Source: an uncultured bacterium
Lineage (GTDB): Bacteria; Bdellovibrionota_C; UBA2361; CAKMMH01
DNA length: 23,123 bases
Direction: 5' to 3'
NCBI GenBank assembly: GCA_927798255.1
Contig: CAKMMH010000005.1
Location: forward strand, 1 to 23,123
Part shown: positions 7,398-15,032 of the stretch, piece after piece
How positions within the stretch are numbered: position 1 is the stretch's first letter
Layout of the letters: every line of letters starts with the position of its first letter
Position numbers and translations under genes: made by a program
Notes under the pieces: generated by a model
Seen by the model: only the letters and a program-made list of their open reading frames with translations
Databases searched by the model: none
Told to the model about the DNA's origin: nothing

Positions 7398-8597
7398 ATG
7401 AGTAAAGAAAATAATAATCGTTTAAAAATTGCTTTTTTTACACCACTAAAAGAAAATTCTAAATCTTTTTATTTTTCTAATAGTATTTTACCGTATTTAA
7501 AAGAATTTGCAGATATTGATATTTTTTCTGATACAAATAATACTGATACTTTTTGTGATTTAAAAGTATATAATTATTTAACTTCATTTTCACACGATAA
7601 TAAAAAGCATTATGATATTTTCTTTTATCAAGTAGAAGATGATAAAAGTACAAATTTTTGTAGAGTGCATCTTGCGCTAAGGCCTGGTGTGGTACTTTTT
7701 CATGATTTTTATTTAAGTGTAGTTCCACCACAAACAATTATTACAAACTTATTATTATCACAATGTGATAATATAAAACGAGATTTAGGAAAAGCACTCT
7801 TTTCACTTTCTCCAAATCCTTTCGTTATTAAAGAGGGAAGATGTATTACAAGAAATAATATAAATTCTATTTATGAAAATAATATTTCATATATTCCTTA
7901 TCCTCTTACATTAAATGAGTATAAAGAAAAAAAACAAAATGAAATTACAAAAATTGTTTTTGAAGGAAGCACTCACGCAAAAAGTAGATATCATAAAATG
8001 ATTCAAAGTTTAAAAAATATTGAAAGTTTTAAACTTATTTGGCTTACAAATAAAAATGAAATAAATGATGCTATAAAAATTTTAAATGATAATGAGATAA
8101 AAAATTTTAAGGTACTAGAAAATAGTGTTAAAGATATTCAAAATGAGCTTCAGGGAGCAGATATCGCGATATGTTTATTAAAAAAATTAGAGTACTTTAA
8201 TACATTTTTTATAACAGAAGCTCTAAAAAATAATGTTTTTGTGATTTCAAATGATTCTAAAGATAATTTCAAAATTTTTCCAAATAATTATATCGCAAAA
8301 GTTACTTTAGGTGTAAATGAATCAAGAGAAATCGAGTTTTTTATAAAAGCTTATAAAGAAAATAAAATTATGTTAGACTATAAAGCGCTTAATGAGAATT
8401 ATTTAATGAATTTTTCTTGTAAAAATATTGCGTTTGAGCTTTTAACATTATTTAATCAAATAAAAGTTGAAATTGCTAAATTCTATAAAGATTTTGAAAT
8501 TCAAAAAGAACGAGCAAAAAAGAAAGTTTTAAAAAAAGCATTTAGCAAGTGTGATGATTATTTAATGGATGTTAGGGAAGAATTAAATTTAATATAA
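7398..8597 (+). CDS. Glycosyltransferase, GT-B type (GT4-like)
   Basis: A 399-residue protein starting 19 bases after the preceding gene. The N-terminal half has RLKIAFFTPLKEN, then DIFFYQVEDD and LRPGVVLFHDFYL. In GT4 enzymes this 'Y-Q-x-x-(N/D) ... PG-V-V-x-H-D' pattern follows the acceptor-side Rossmann strands. The C-terminal half has ITKIVFEGSTHAKSRYHKM in place of the usual 'GR ... KG' loop, ADIAICLLKK, and FFITEALKNNVFVISND, where the Glu is the likely sugar-nucleotide-binding residue. The classical E-x7-E pair is incomplete, so this is a divergent member. The last 60 residues are a Lys/Glu-rich helix. The likely role is a step in surface glycan or glycoprotein assembly on the cytoplasmic side; substrate unknown. 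Family is secure at fold level only. Confidence 0.75.
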   Translation: MSKENNNRLKIAFFTPLKENSKSFYFSNSILPYLKEFADIDIFSDTNNTDTFCDLKVYNYLTSFSHDNKKHYDIFFYQVEDDKSTNFCRVHLALRPGVVLFHDFYLSVVPPQTIITNLLLSQCDNIKRDLGKALFSLSPNPFVIKEGRCITRNNINSIYENNISYIPYPLTLNEYKEKKQNEITKIVFEGSTHAKSRYHKMIQSLKNIESFKLIWLTNKNEINDAIKILNDNEIKNFKVLENSVKDIQNELQGADIAICLLKKLEYFNTFFITEALKNNVFVISNDSKDNFKIFPNNYIAKVTLGVNESREIEFFIKAYKENKIMLDYKALNENYLMNFSCKNIAFELLTLFNQIKVEIAKFYKDFEIQKERAKKKVLKKAFSKCDDYLMDVREELNLI

Positions 8598-8702
8598 TCA
8601 TTCACAATTTAGTGAAAAATTTTTGAATAAAAAGTGTAATGAAGTAAAAAAGTTACGAGATATTTTGTAATTATAATTTTATTTACTATTTTTAACTATT
8701 AA

Positions 8703-8795
8703 GATGCCCTAAAGGGGCATTTCGTAGCACGCTTGCGTGCGCTGCCCGGTTGTGTGGATGCACGCACAAAACATGCACCCTGAAAGGGTGCCCCA
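8703..8795 (+). repeat. GC-rich palindromic repeat island, copy 2
   Basis: Three tight hairpins lie in a row: ATGCCC-TAAAG-GGGCAT at 8704-8720, GCACGC-TT-GCGTGC at 8727-8740, and GCACCC-TGAAA-GGGTGC at 8775-8791. CCGGTTGTGT at 8746-8755 lies between the second and third. Order and sequence parallel 198-300. It ends about 15 bases before a start codon, right next to the AAAGGA ribosome binding site. The stretch 8598-8702 before it is AT-rich without a visible gene. Confidence 0.65.
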
Positions 8796-8810
8796 TAAAG
8801 GATAAAAATT

Positions 8811-10010
8811 ATGACTAATAATTTTGCGTTTGTTGTTCCAAGGTATGGTAAAAAAGTTGCAGGAGGGTGTGAGACTCTAGTAAGAGAGTTTGCAGAAAGA
8901 CTTGCAAAAAACGGAGATAATATTGATGTATTAACAACTTGTGCTATTGATAATAGGACTTGGGAAAACGCTTTAAAAGAAGAAGAAGTCGTAGAAGACA
9001 AAGTTAATGTTAAAAGATTTTTAGTTGATGAAAGAAATTTAGAAGAATGGATTCCGTATCAAATAGAGTTAAGTGAGAATAAATTGATTCCACTTGAAAA
9101 GCAGCTTTTATGGATGAAAAACAGTGTAAATTCTACAGGACTTTATAATTATATAAAAAGTAATCATGAAAAATATAGAGCAATTTTTTTTGCTCCTTAT
9201 CTTTTTGGTACTACTTTTTGGGGAAGTTTAATTGCACCTCAAAAAAGTATTTTGATTCCTTGTCTTCATGATGAAATTTATGCCTACACTGATGTTGTAG
9301 CAAGTATGTTTAGGCAAGTAAGAGGATTTGTGTTTAATGCAGAGCCTGAAAAATTTTTAGCAAAATCTCTTTATGGTGATTCTATAAAGGGAGATAGTGT
9401 AGGAATGGGATTTATTTTAATAAGTGATAAAGAAAGAGAAAGCTTAACTCCATATTTTGAAGAAGATTTTAACTATATTATATATTTTGGAAGAAAAGAA
9501 ACGGGAAAAAATGTTCATTTACTTGTAGATTATTTTGTATCTTTAAAAAATGATAAGAAGCTTCCAAGTGATTTAAAATTAGTTATTGCAGGTGGTGGTT
9601 CATTTGATGATTTACAGAGAAAAGAAGCTAAATTAAGAGATGATATTATAGATATTGGATATACCAGTGAAAAAGACAAACAAAGACTTATAAAACATTC
9701 TGTTGCACTTTGTCAGCCGTCAGTAAATGAGTCGTTTTCAATTGTAATAATGGAAGCTTGGGGATTAAAAGTTCCTGTGCTAGTTAGTGGATTTTGTAAA
9801 GTTACATCGTATCATGTTAAAAATTCTAATGGTGGATTTACTTTTTCAAATAAAAGAGAGTTTGCTACATCTATAAATAATTTAATTGAAGAAAAAAGAA
9901 TTAATAATCATTTAAGAGCAGAAAACGGATATAATTATGTTAAAACAAATTATAATTGGGATACGATAATTCAAAAATTTTATAAAACAGTTGATGAAAT
10001 ATTAGAGTAA
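8811..10010 (+). CDS. Glycosyltransferase family 4 protein
   Basis: A 399-residue GT-B enzyme. The N-terminus NFAFVVPRYGKKVAGGCETLVREFAERLA carries the GG loop of GT4 enzymes (residues about 18-20) and the helix that follows it. The C-terminal Rossmann part has NYIIYFGRKETGKNVHLL (the 'GR ... KG' donor loop), KLVIAGGGSFDDL, and the E-x7-E pair in NESFSIVIMEAW (Glu307 and Glu315), which binds the sugar nucleotide with retention of configuration. The start is supported by AAAGGA upstream. It stands apart from the previous two genes by a 213-base gap holding a palindromic repeat island, so it may have its own promoter or be affected by the hairpins. Sugar and acceptor cannot be told. Confidence 0.88.
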   Translation: MTNNFAFVVPRYGKKVAGGCETLVREFAERLAKNGDNIDVLTTCAIDNRTWENALKEEEVVEDKVNVKRFLVDERNLEEWIPYQIELSENKLIPLEKQLLWMKNSVNSTGLYNYIKSNHEKYRAIFFAPYLFGTTFWGSLIAPQKSILIPCLHDEIYAYTDVVASMFRQVRGFVFNAEPEKFLAKSLYGDSIKGDSVGMGFILISDKERESLTPYFEEDFNYIIYFGRKETGKNVHLLVDYFVSLKNDKKLPSDLKLVIAGGGSFDDLQRKEAKLRDDIIDIGYTSEKDKQRLIKHSVALCQPSVNESFSIVIMEAWGLKVPVLVSGFCKVTSYHVKNSNGGFTFSNKREFATSINNLIEEKRINNHLRAENGYNYVKTNYNWDTIIQKFYKTVDEILE

Positions 10011-10058
10011 TAATTTTTTATGATTAATTAGATATCAGTGAGTCTGATTTCGGCATCT

Positions 10059-11468
10059 TTATTTTTCTAAAATCCTTATTAGCGTTGTTCTATCAATTCC
10101 TAATGCTTTTGCGGTTTGCATTTGGTTGTCGTTATATTTTTTTAATTCATTTTGAATAATTGATTTTTTTATTTTATTAATTTTATCTTTAAATGATAAT
10201 GAATCATCATTTAATATACTATTTTCTAAGTTGTCATTAGAAATATTTTCTTTTGCATTATTTAGAATTTTATTTTCATTAAATAAAATATCTTCTTCTT
10301 CGATAACTCTTTTATTTTTAAAATTAGCCTTATATGCACTAACTTCTATTATTGCTTCAAGCTCTCTAATGTTACCTTTAAATGAATGTGCTTTTAATTT
10401 ATCTAATGCTTTTTTATTAATATCTTGAATTAAAATATCTTCTTTTTTAGAAAGTTCATTTAAAAAATATAAAGTTAAAGGTTTTATATCTTCTTTTCTC
10501 TCTCTTAAAGGTGGAAGTTTAATAACACTATGTGCAATTCTATGATAAAAATCTAAACGAAGTCTATTATCACTAATAGCCTCGTTTATATCTTCATTTG
10601 TCGCACAAATAAGACGAAAATCAACATTAATTTCTTTTGTATCACCAATTCTTCTAATTTTATGTTCTTGTAAAGTTGTAAGAAGTGCAATTTGTATTTC
10701 AATAGGAAGCAGTGCTACTTCATCTAAAAAGAATGTTCCATTATTTGAAAGCTCAAGAAGTCCTTTTTTATCTTCTAATGCTCCTGTAAAGCTTCCTTTT
10801 TTATGTCCAAAAAAATCTGAGTTTGTTAAATCATTTGATAAGTAATTTGGCTGATACCTTACAAATTGCTTGTCTTTATATTTTCCAAAAAGATGAATTG
10901 ATTTTGCAATAAGTCCTTTTCCTGTTCCTGTTTCTCCCATAATTAATATTGGTGAATTATTTTGCCCAAGAAATAACACCTCATCTCTAATTTGTTTTAT
11001 TTCATCACTTTCGCCAATTATAAAATTTTCTATATTTTTTTGATTAATATCTTGTTTTAAATTTTCATACTCTCTAAGCATTAAAGATTGCTCAATTGCA
11101 TCTTTAATAAGTACAATAAGATGATTTATATCTGCTGGTTTCTTTAGGAAATTTGATGCACCAAATTTTATCGCCTTTATCCCATACTCAGAAGATGAGT
11201 GCCCAGTTAGAATTATAACTTTACAAGTTTTATCTTCATCTAAAATTTGCTTTAATAGGCTATATCCACTTTCAACACCTTTTGATGAGTCTAATTCTAA
11301 ATCAACAATTGCTACATTTGGACTTTTTGATTTTAGTATTTTTATTGATTCAAGTGGGGTTGAAGCTGTAAGAATATTTTCCTTTATTCCTTTTACTATT
11401 AAGGCACGTTTTAAACTTTGGGTATAATCTTTATCGTCATCTACAAGTAATATAGAATTAGCTGTCAT
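10059..11468 (-). CDS. NtrC-family sigma-54-dependent response regulator
   Basis: A 469-residue activator with all three domains. The receiver occupies residues 1-125, with acidic pocket DDD 10-12, phospho-acceptor Asp56 in VAIVDLELD, Thr in ILTG and Lys in FLKKP. The AAA+ domain has Walker A GETGTGKG, the sigma-54 contact loop GSFTGA (a Ser variant of GAFTGA), Walker B GTFFLDEV, and LPPLRERKEDI. The Fis-type helix-turn-helix is near the C-terminus (NQMQTAKALGIDRTTLIRIL). It should open sigma-54 promoters on phosphorylation. Its start overlaps the stop of the kinase-like gene (ATGA), so the two are co-translated. A strong sigma-54 promoter in the window precedes flgE, making a FlgR-like flagellar role attractive, though not proven. 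Confidence 0.95.
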   Translation of the reverse strand: MTANSILLVDDDKDYTQSLKRALIVKGIKENILTASTPLESIKILKSKSPNVAIVDLELDSSKGVESGYSLLKQILDEDKTCKVIILTGHSSSEYGIKAIKFGASNFLKKPADINHLIVLIKDAIEQSLMLREYENLKQDINQKNIENFIIGESDEIKQIRDEVLFLGQNNSPILIMGETGTGKGLIAKSIHLFGKYKDKQFVRYQPNYLSNDLTNSDFFGHKKGSFTGALEDKKGLLELSNNGTFFLDEVALLPIEIQIALLTTLQEHKIRRIGDTKEINVDFRLICATNEDINEAISDNRLRLDFYHRIAHSVIKLPPLRERKEDIKPLTLYFLNELSKKEDILIQDINKKALDKLKAHSFKGNIRELEAIIEVSAYKANFKNKRVIEEEDILFNENKILNNAKENISNDNLENSILNDDSLSFKDKINKIKKSIIQNELKKYNDNQMQTAKALGIDRTTLIRILEK

Positions 11469-12106
11469 ACATTAAATCCTTTAATTGTTAGGAAAATATA
11501 ATCTTTATTGGCTTTAAGGTTTAAACTTAGCCCTAAATCGATAAGTAAGATATCTGAAAGTAAACTATCAATAGAATCAATGTTATTCTTAATATTAATA
11601 TATTCACAAAGTAAATTAAAATTTTTTTCTGTTTCAAAACTATTTGTTTCAATTGTTTTAAAAGATGAGGTAAGTAAAAGGGAGTTCCCTTCTTTATTAA
11701 CATTAAGAAGAAGTTTATCCTTGCTTGAAGAAAGGAGATGTAATGAACTTAATGAACTTGCTAATAGTTTAAAATAATTAAATAAATCATTTTTATTTGT
11801 TGTAATTTTTTCATTAGGATAATCGTTATCGTTAAGAATCAAAGTATTTATTGTTTTTAAATCAGATACCAAAAAGGTTTCTTCTTTTTTGTCATCTTGA
11901 TTATTCATTACAAAAATAGCATTATCTAAAATATTGTTTATTTTACTTATAGAATTTTTAACAGAAGTATTAATCTCATTTGTTTCGTCATTTTTACAAA
12001 TACTTGCTAAATATTCCATATCGTTTTGAATAGTTGCAAGTGGAGTCCTTTCTTTATGAATTAATGCTTGGAGTAGATAAGTTAATAATTTTCTAGAGGT
12101 AATCAT
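11465..12106 (-). CDS. Small histidine-kinase-like or phosphotransferase protein
   Basis: A 213-residue soluble protein with no membrane or PAS segment. Residues 7-30 carry a HisKA-like H-box, LIHKERTPLATIQNDMEYL, with His17 followed by ERTPL, and a second dimerisation helix around 45-66 (NSISKINNILDNAIFVMN). The C-terminal half should be the ATPase domain but looks degenerate. The expected N-box Asn in 'NLLxNA' is replaced (LFNYFKLLASSL), and no G1 DxGxG or Gly-rich lid is visible; only a weak DLGLSLNL remains near the end. This architecture recalls ChpT or Spo0B phosphotransferases rather than an autophosphorylating kinase. Its TGA stop overlaps the response regulator start, so that regulator is the obvious partner. 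A separate kinase elsewhere would then be needed as phosphate source. A divergent FlgS-type kinase is the alternative. Confidence 0.7.
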   Translation of the reverse strand: MITSRKLLTYLLQALIHKERTPLATIQNDMEYLASICKNDETNEINTSVKNSISKINNILDNAIFVMNNQDDKKEETFLVSDLKTINTLILNDNDYPNEKITTNKNDLFNYFKLLASSLSSLHLLSSSKDKLLLNVNKEGNSLLLTSSFKTIETNSFETEKNFNLLCEYINIKNNIDSIDSLLSDILLIDLGLSLNLKANKDYIFLTIKGFNV

Positions 12107-12145
12107 AAGCTTTAGTTTATAATATTTATTGGAAAAAATAAAAGA
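12107..12145. promoter_or_regulatory. Divergent promoter region
   Basis: Only 39 bases separate the start codons of the kinase-like gene (-) and the DUF4911-type gene (+). The segment is AT-rich, with TATAAT-like sequence at about 12118-12123, so the two transcripts must share overlapping promoter elements here. Confidence 0.45.
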
Positions 12146-12460
12146 ATGCTAAACAAATGTTATAAAAGTACAGATAAAATTGAACAGTTAGATGATGTAA
12201 CATCTTGTATTTATTTAAAAGTTCCAGAAAAAAAAGTTGTTATGATGCAATCTTATTTTGAAATTTATGATGGTGTTGCAACTGTTAGAACTCTTGATAT
12301 TAAAAATTCGCTAATTTGTATAATTGTCCCAAATTGTAATTTAGATTTATGTTTCGAAATTTTAGAAAGTATTAAAAAAGAAGTCGGCTTTGAATATACA
12401 AACAAGCCACAAAATGCTAAGTCTGATGATTATGTTGGTTTTAAGAATTCAAAATTCTAA
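12146..12460 (+). CDS. DUF4911-like small protein
   Basis: A 104-residue protein. The core CIYLKVPEKKVVMMQSYFEIYDGVATVRTLD, followed by a hydrophobic strand (SLICIIVPN) and a helix with 'ILESIKKEVGF', fits the DUF4911 pattern as I know it: a hydrophobic strand, 'E-x-Y-x-G-(L/V)-A-x-V-R-T-x-D', a second strand, and an amphipathic helix. DUF4911 is mainly reported from deltaproteobacteria and related anaerobes and has no known function; the fold may resemble ACT or amino-acid-binding alpha-beta domains. The gene diverges from the two-component pair. Its stop codon lies inside the left terminal repeat of the element that follows. The family call rests on pattern memory only. Confidence 0.55.
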   Translation: MLNKCYKSTDKIEQLDDVTSCIYLKVPEKKVVMMQSYFEIYDGVATVRTLDIKNSLICIIVPNCNLDLCFEILESIKKEVGFEYTNKPQNAKSDDYVGFKNSKF

Positions 12461-12671
12461 GGAAATACTGATTAATGCAAAATTTTAGTTGCCCCCTTGC
12501 GGGTGCCATTACCCTTGCGGGGTCGGTTGTGTAGGGATTTTTTATAATGGAGTAGACTCACAATATTTCTACCGAAATATTGCTCGCTTACTCCATCCTA
12601 GCGCCGCGTACTTTGTACGCTTTGTTATATCCCTTGCGGGATATCTTGAATTAATCAGTGTTTCTCTAAAA
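12455..12671. mobile_element. MITE-like hairpin element with terminal inverted repeats
   Basis: About 217 bases bracketed by imperfect 29-base inverted repeats at 12455-12483 and 12643-12671 (23 of 29 complementary; the core CTGATTAAT is perfect and five of six mismatches are transitions). Inside are nested stems: ACCC-TTGCG-GGGT at 12511-12523; ATGGAGTA/TACTCCAT (12547-12554, 12589-12596) enclosing CAATATTTC/GAAATATTG (12561-12569, 12574-12582); GCGTAC-TTT-GTACGC at 12606-12620; and ATATCCC-TTGC-GGGATAT at 12627-12644. TCGGTTGTGT at 12523-12532 links it to the other two GC-rich islands. It has no coding capacity and fills the gap between convergent genes: the left repeat covers the DUF4911-type stop codon and the right one ends 4 bases from the DedA stop. 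It could be a MITE, a large REP-type element, or a structured RNA. Confidence 0.6.
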
Positions 12672-12675
12672 ATAA

Positions 12676-13308
12676 TTATTCTATTTGGTTATTTATTGAA
12701 TCTTTAAATGTTCTCTTTTTCCTTATAACTCTATAAGTCATATAAAGACCGATTATAACTAGTAAGGATATAAAAATTGTATTTTCAGCATGTTTTACGT
12801 TAGCAAGAATGTCTTCAAGATTTGCAAAAAAGTAAAATCCAAGAGAAATCATTACAGGAACACTTATAAATGCGGCTATTGCATCAGCTAATATAAATTT
12901 TAAAGGCCTAATTCTTACTATACCGCAAAGAAGAAAAGTTGCTGTTCTTATCCAAAATAAGTGACGAGCTATAAAAATTGTTAAAAGACTTCTTTTTTCA
13001 AGTTTTGAACGGACTTTTTTAAGACTATGTTTACTAATTTTTCTTTGAAACCACTTTTTTCTATAAAGGGACGGTCCAAAAAATCTACCAACAGAGTAAA
13101 TTATAACATCTCCGAGAATGATACCAATATAGCAAATTATAAACGTAGGTAGAAGCATAGTTTCTTTTTCGTGGATAAGTACTCCTGCTGCTATAAGAGG
13201 AATGTCCTCAGGAATAGGAAGTCCAAAAGCTCCAGCTAGCAAGCTAAGAAATAAAATCAGGTAAATATTTAACCCCTTTTGTGATAAAAAAAAGTCGAAA
13301 TTTAGCAT
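12676..13308 (-). CDS. DedA family membrane protein
   Basis: A 210-residue DedA/SNARE-associated (VTT-domain) inner membrane protein of usual length. Family marks are GAFGLPIPEDIPLIAAG at about residues 26-42 (re-entrant loop with the conserved 'PIPE'), GIILGDVIIYSVGRFFG around 65-80, FIARHLFWIRTATFLLCG around 115-132 with the conserved Arg residues, and four to six hydrophobic segments. DedA proteins act as flippases or transporters for undecaprenyl phosphate or phospholipids in the inner membrane and affect envelope integrity and proton-motive force. A role in recycling the lipid carrier for nearby glycan genes is conceivable but inferred. The minus-strand start lacks a clear Shine-Dalgarno. 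It is transcribed divergently from the next membrane protein, with 200 bases between them. Confidence 0.9.
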   Translation of the reverse strand: MLNFDFFLSQKGLNIYLILFLSLLAGAFGLPIPEDIPLIAAGVLIHEKETMLLPTFIICYIGIILGDVIIYSVGRFFGPSLYRKKWFQRKISKHSLKKVRSKLEKRSLLTIFIARHLFWIRTATFLLCGIVRIRPLKFILADAIAAFISVPVMISLGFYFFANLEDILANVKHAENTIFISLLVIIGLYMTYRVIRKKRTFKDSINNQIE

Positions 13309-13508
13309 AATTAAATTAAAATGATAACTTCTATAATCTATATATTTTGATGACGCTTTTCAATAGGTTATGCTAAAAATCTACTTAAACTTAAATAAAT
13401 CTATACTATTTCCTACAAATAAAATGTGTTAAAATGTTAATTTAAAATAGGCAGATTCTCGGCGTTTTTAGTGAATATTTTCTGGTTTTTCTTGAAGGCA
13501 AAGAATAA

Positions 13509-14990
13509 ATGAAAAAATTAATAATATTTTTTATTGTTTTATTAGAGGCTATTAAAATATCTCGTCCTATGTGTGGTCAGGATATAGGTTGGCATGTCGT
13601 TATAGGAAGATGGATCTTAGCACATGGTTTTCCTACGGTAGATCAATGGAATATGTATTCAGAAGGAGTCTTTAGAGCTTATTCGTGGTTTCCTGAAATA
13701 ATATATGCAATTATTGAACGATATTTTGGATCTCTTGGCTTGCTTTCACTTGAACTGATATTGTTTTTATCACTTGGCTTAACCTTAGTTTATATTTATA
13801 CGAAAATGTCAAAAGATTTATTTATGGGGACATTTCTTTCTCTTGTTACTCTTTCTTCTTTTGGCGAATTTGCTACATTGCGTCCACAAATTATTTCTTG
13901 GTTTTGCTTTGCAATCTCTATATATCTTGCAAATGAAGTTTACGAAAATGGCTGGAACAAAAAAAGATATCTTTTTACAATTTTAACTTTTATAGTTCTA
14001 GCAAATTCAAATATCACTACTAGTGTAAGTATTTTTGCCTTTTGTTTAATAGGTTTTAATGGTTTAAAAAAAGATACCTACAAACTTTTATTAATTCCTT
14101 TGATAGGAACACTTATTACTCCATATATTGGACATGAATGGTCGACTTTCTTTCATAAAATTAATCACCCATTTGCTTTTAATGATATAATGGAGTTTAA
14201 ACCTTTAATGATTATGTCTTTAGGTGGTGCATCAATAATAGTTTTAACGTTTTTATTTTGTTCATTGTGGCATTATTACGATAGCGTACTTTCAAAATCT
14301 AAATTATTTTGTCTTTTTGTTATAACTCTTCTTGCATTTCTTGTATGTAAATTTTTACCATATGCAACTATTTTATGTACTTCGATGATTTGTCTTATAT
14401 GGCGAGTTGATAAAGGACAAAAATATTTAAATTTTAGTGATGGTATTAATAAATTAAAAAAATTTTTATCGTATTTTGAAGGGACAGGACTGGCTTTTTT
14501 ACTTTTATGCCTTTGTATTGTAGGAGTGAATTCGCTTATCAAAAAAGATCGTGATAGAAAATTTGTTTATAATCTTCCAAACGAAGCAATTAAGTTTATT
14601 AAAGAAAATAATTTAAAATCACCAATATTAAATAGTTTTGATACAGGTGAGGCTTTAATATATAGTTTTTCAAATGAAAAGGGAGAACCATCATTAAAAG
14701 TGCCTATCGATGGAAGAACAAATGTAACATCCCCTAAAGTTTATAAATTATTTTTAAAATCTTTTAATGGTGCAGAAGGTTGGCAAGATTATATAAATTT
14801 TGTAAAGCCTAAAACAATTTTATGGGAAAATCATAGTCCGTTTGTTAGATTGCTGACTTTGGATAAAGAAAATTGGTGCAAGGTTTATGCTGATAATTAC
14901 GGTGCTATGACTAATGATGACAAAAATAGTGGTTTTTCTGTTTTTATAAGAAGGGATAGCGAAGATAGCGAAAAGCTATGCTTAAATTAA
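13509..14990 (+). CDS. GT-C-like multi-pass membrane protein
   Basis: A 493-residue protein with about ten hydrophobic segments to residue 345 and a soluble C-terminal domain. Near the N-terminus, residues 24-50 carry GQDIGWHVVIGRWILAHG, then FPTVDQWNMYS, then YSWFPEIIYAIIERYFGSLG. This is the 'D-x-x-W-H-x-x-x-G-x-W-I ... P-x-x-D ... W ... E' layout of a broad family of bacterial GT-C-like integral membrane proteins found near polysaccharide genes. The acidic residues in this first periplasmic loop are the likely catalytic or metal-binding sites. It probably transfers a lipid-linked sugar or modifies a surface glycan. AAGGC precedes the ATG by about 8 bases. It lies 42 bases before the GT4 gene on the same strand, so an operon is likely. 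Biochemical function is not established. Confidence 0.65.
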   Translation: MKKLIIFFIVLLEAIKISRPMCGQDIGWHVVIGRWILAHGFPTVDQWNMYSEGVFRAYSWFPEIIYAIIERYFGSLGLLSLELILFLSLGLTLVYIYTKMSKDLFMGTFLSLVTLSSFGEFATLRPQIISWFCFAISIYLANEVYENGWNKKRYLFTILTFIVLANSNITTSVSIFAFCLIGFNGLKKDTYKLLLIPLIGTLITPYIGHEWSTFFHKINHPFAFNDIMEFKPLMIMSLGGASIIVLTFLFCSLWHYYDSVLSKSKLFCLFVITLLAFLVCKFLPYATILCTSMICLIWRVDKGQKYLNFSDGINKLKKFLSYFEGTGLAFLLLCLCIVGVNSLIKKDRDRKFVYNLPNEAIKFIKENNLKSPILNSFDTGEALIYSFSNEKGEPSLKVPIDGRTNVTSPKVYKLFLKSFNGAEGWQDYINFVKPKTILWENHSPFVRLLTLDKENWCKVYADNYGAMTNDDKNSGFSVFIRRDSEDSEKLCLN

Positions 14991-15032
14991 TATATTTTAT
15001 TTGAGGTTAAATTTTTTTATTTTTAAGTTTTT

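Noticed and set aside
8699..9001. Minus-strand open frame of 100 codons over the repeat island and glycosyltransferase start
   Set aside because: It is antisense to a clear GT4 gene, has no family signal, and its end lies in the palindromic repeat.
11508..11777. Plus-strand open frame of 89 codons
   Set aside because: It is the shadow of the kinase-like gene on the minus strand, with Ser/Leu-rich composition and no ribosome binding site.
12489..12707. Plus-strand open frame of 72 codons starting MPPCGCHYPCGVGC
   Set aside because: It lies wholly within the hairpin element and the DedA stop region; the Cys/Gly-rich start is simply translated palindromes.
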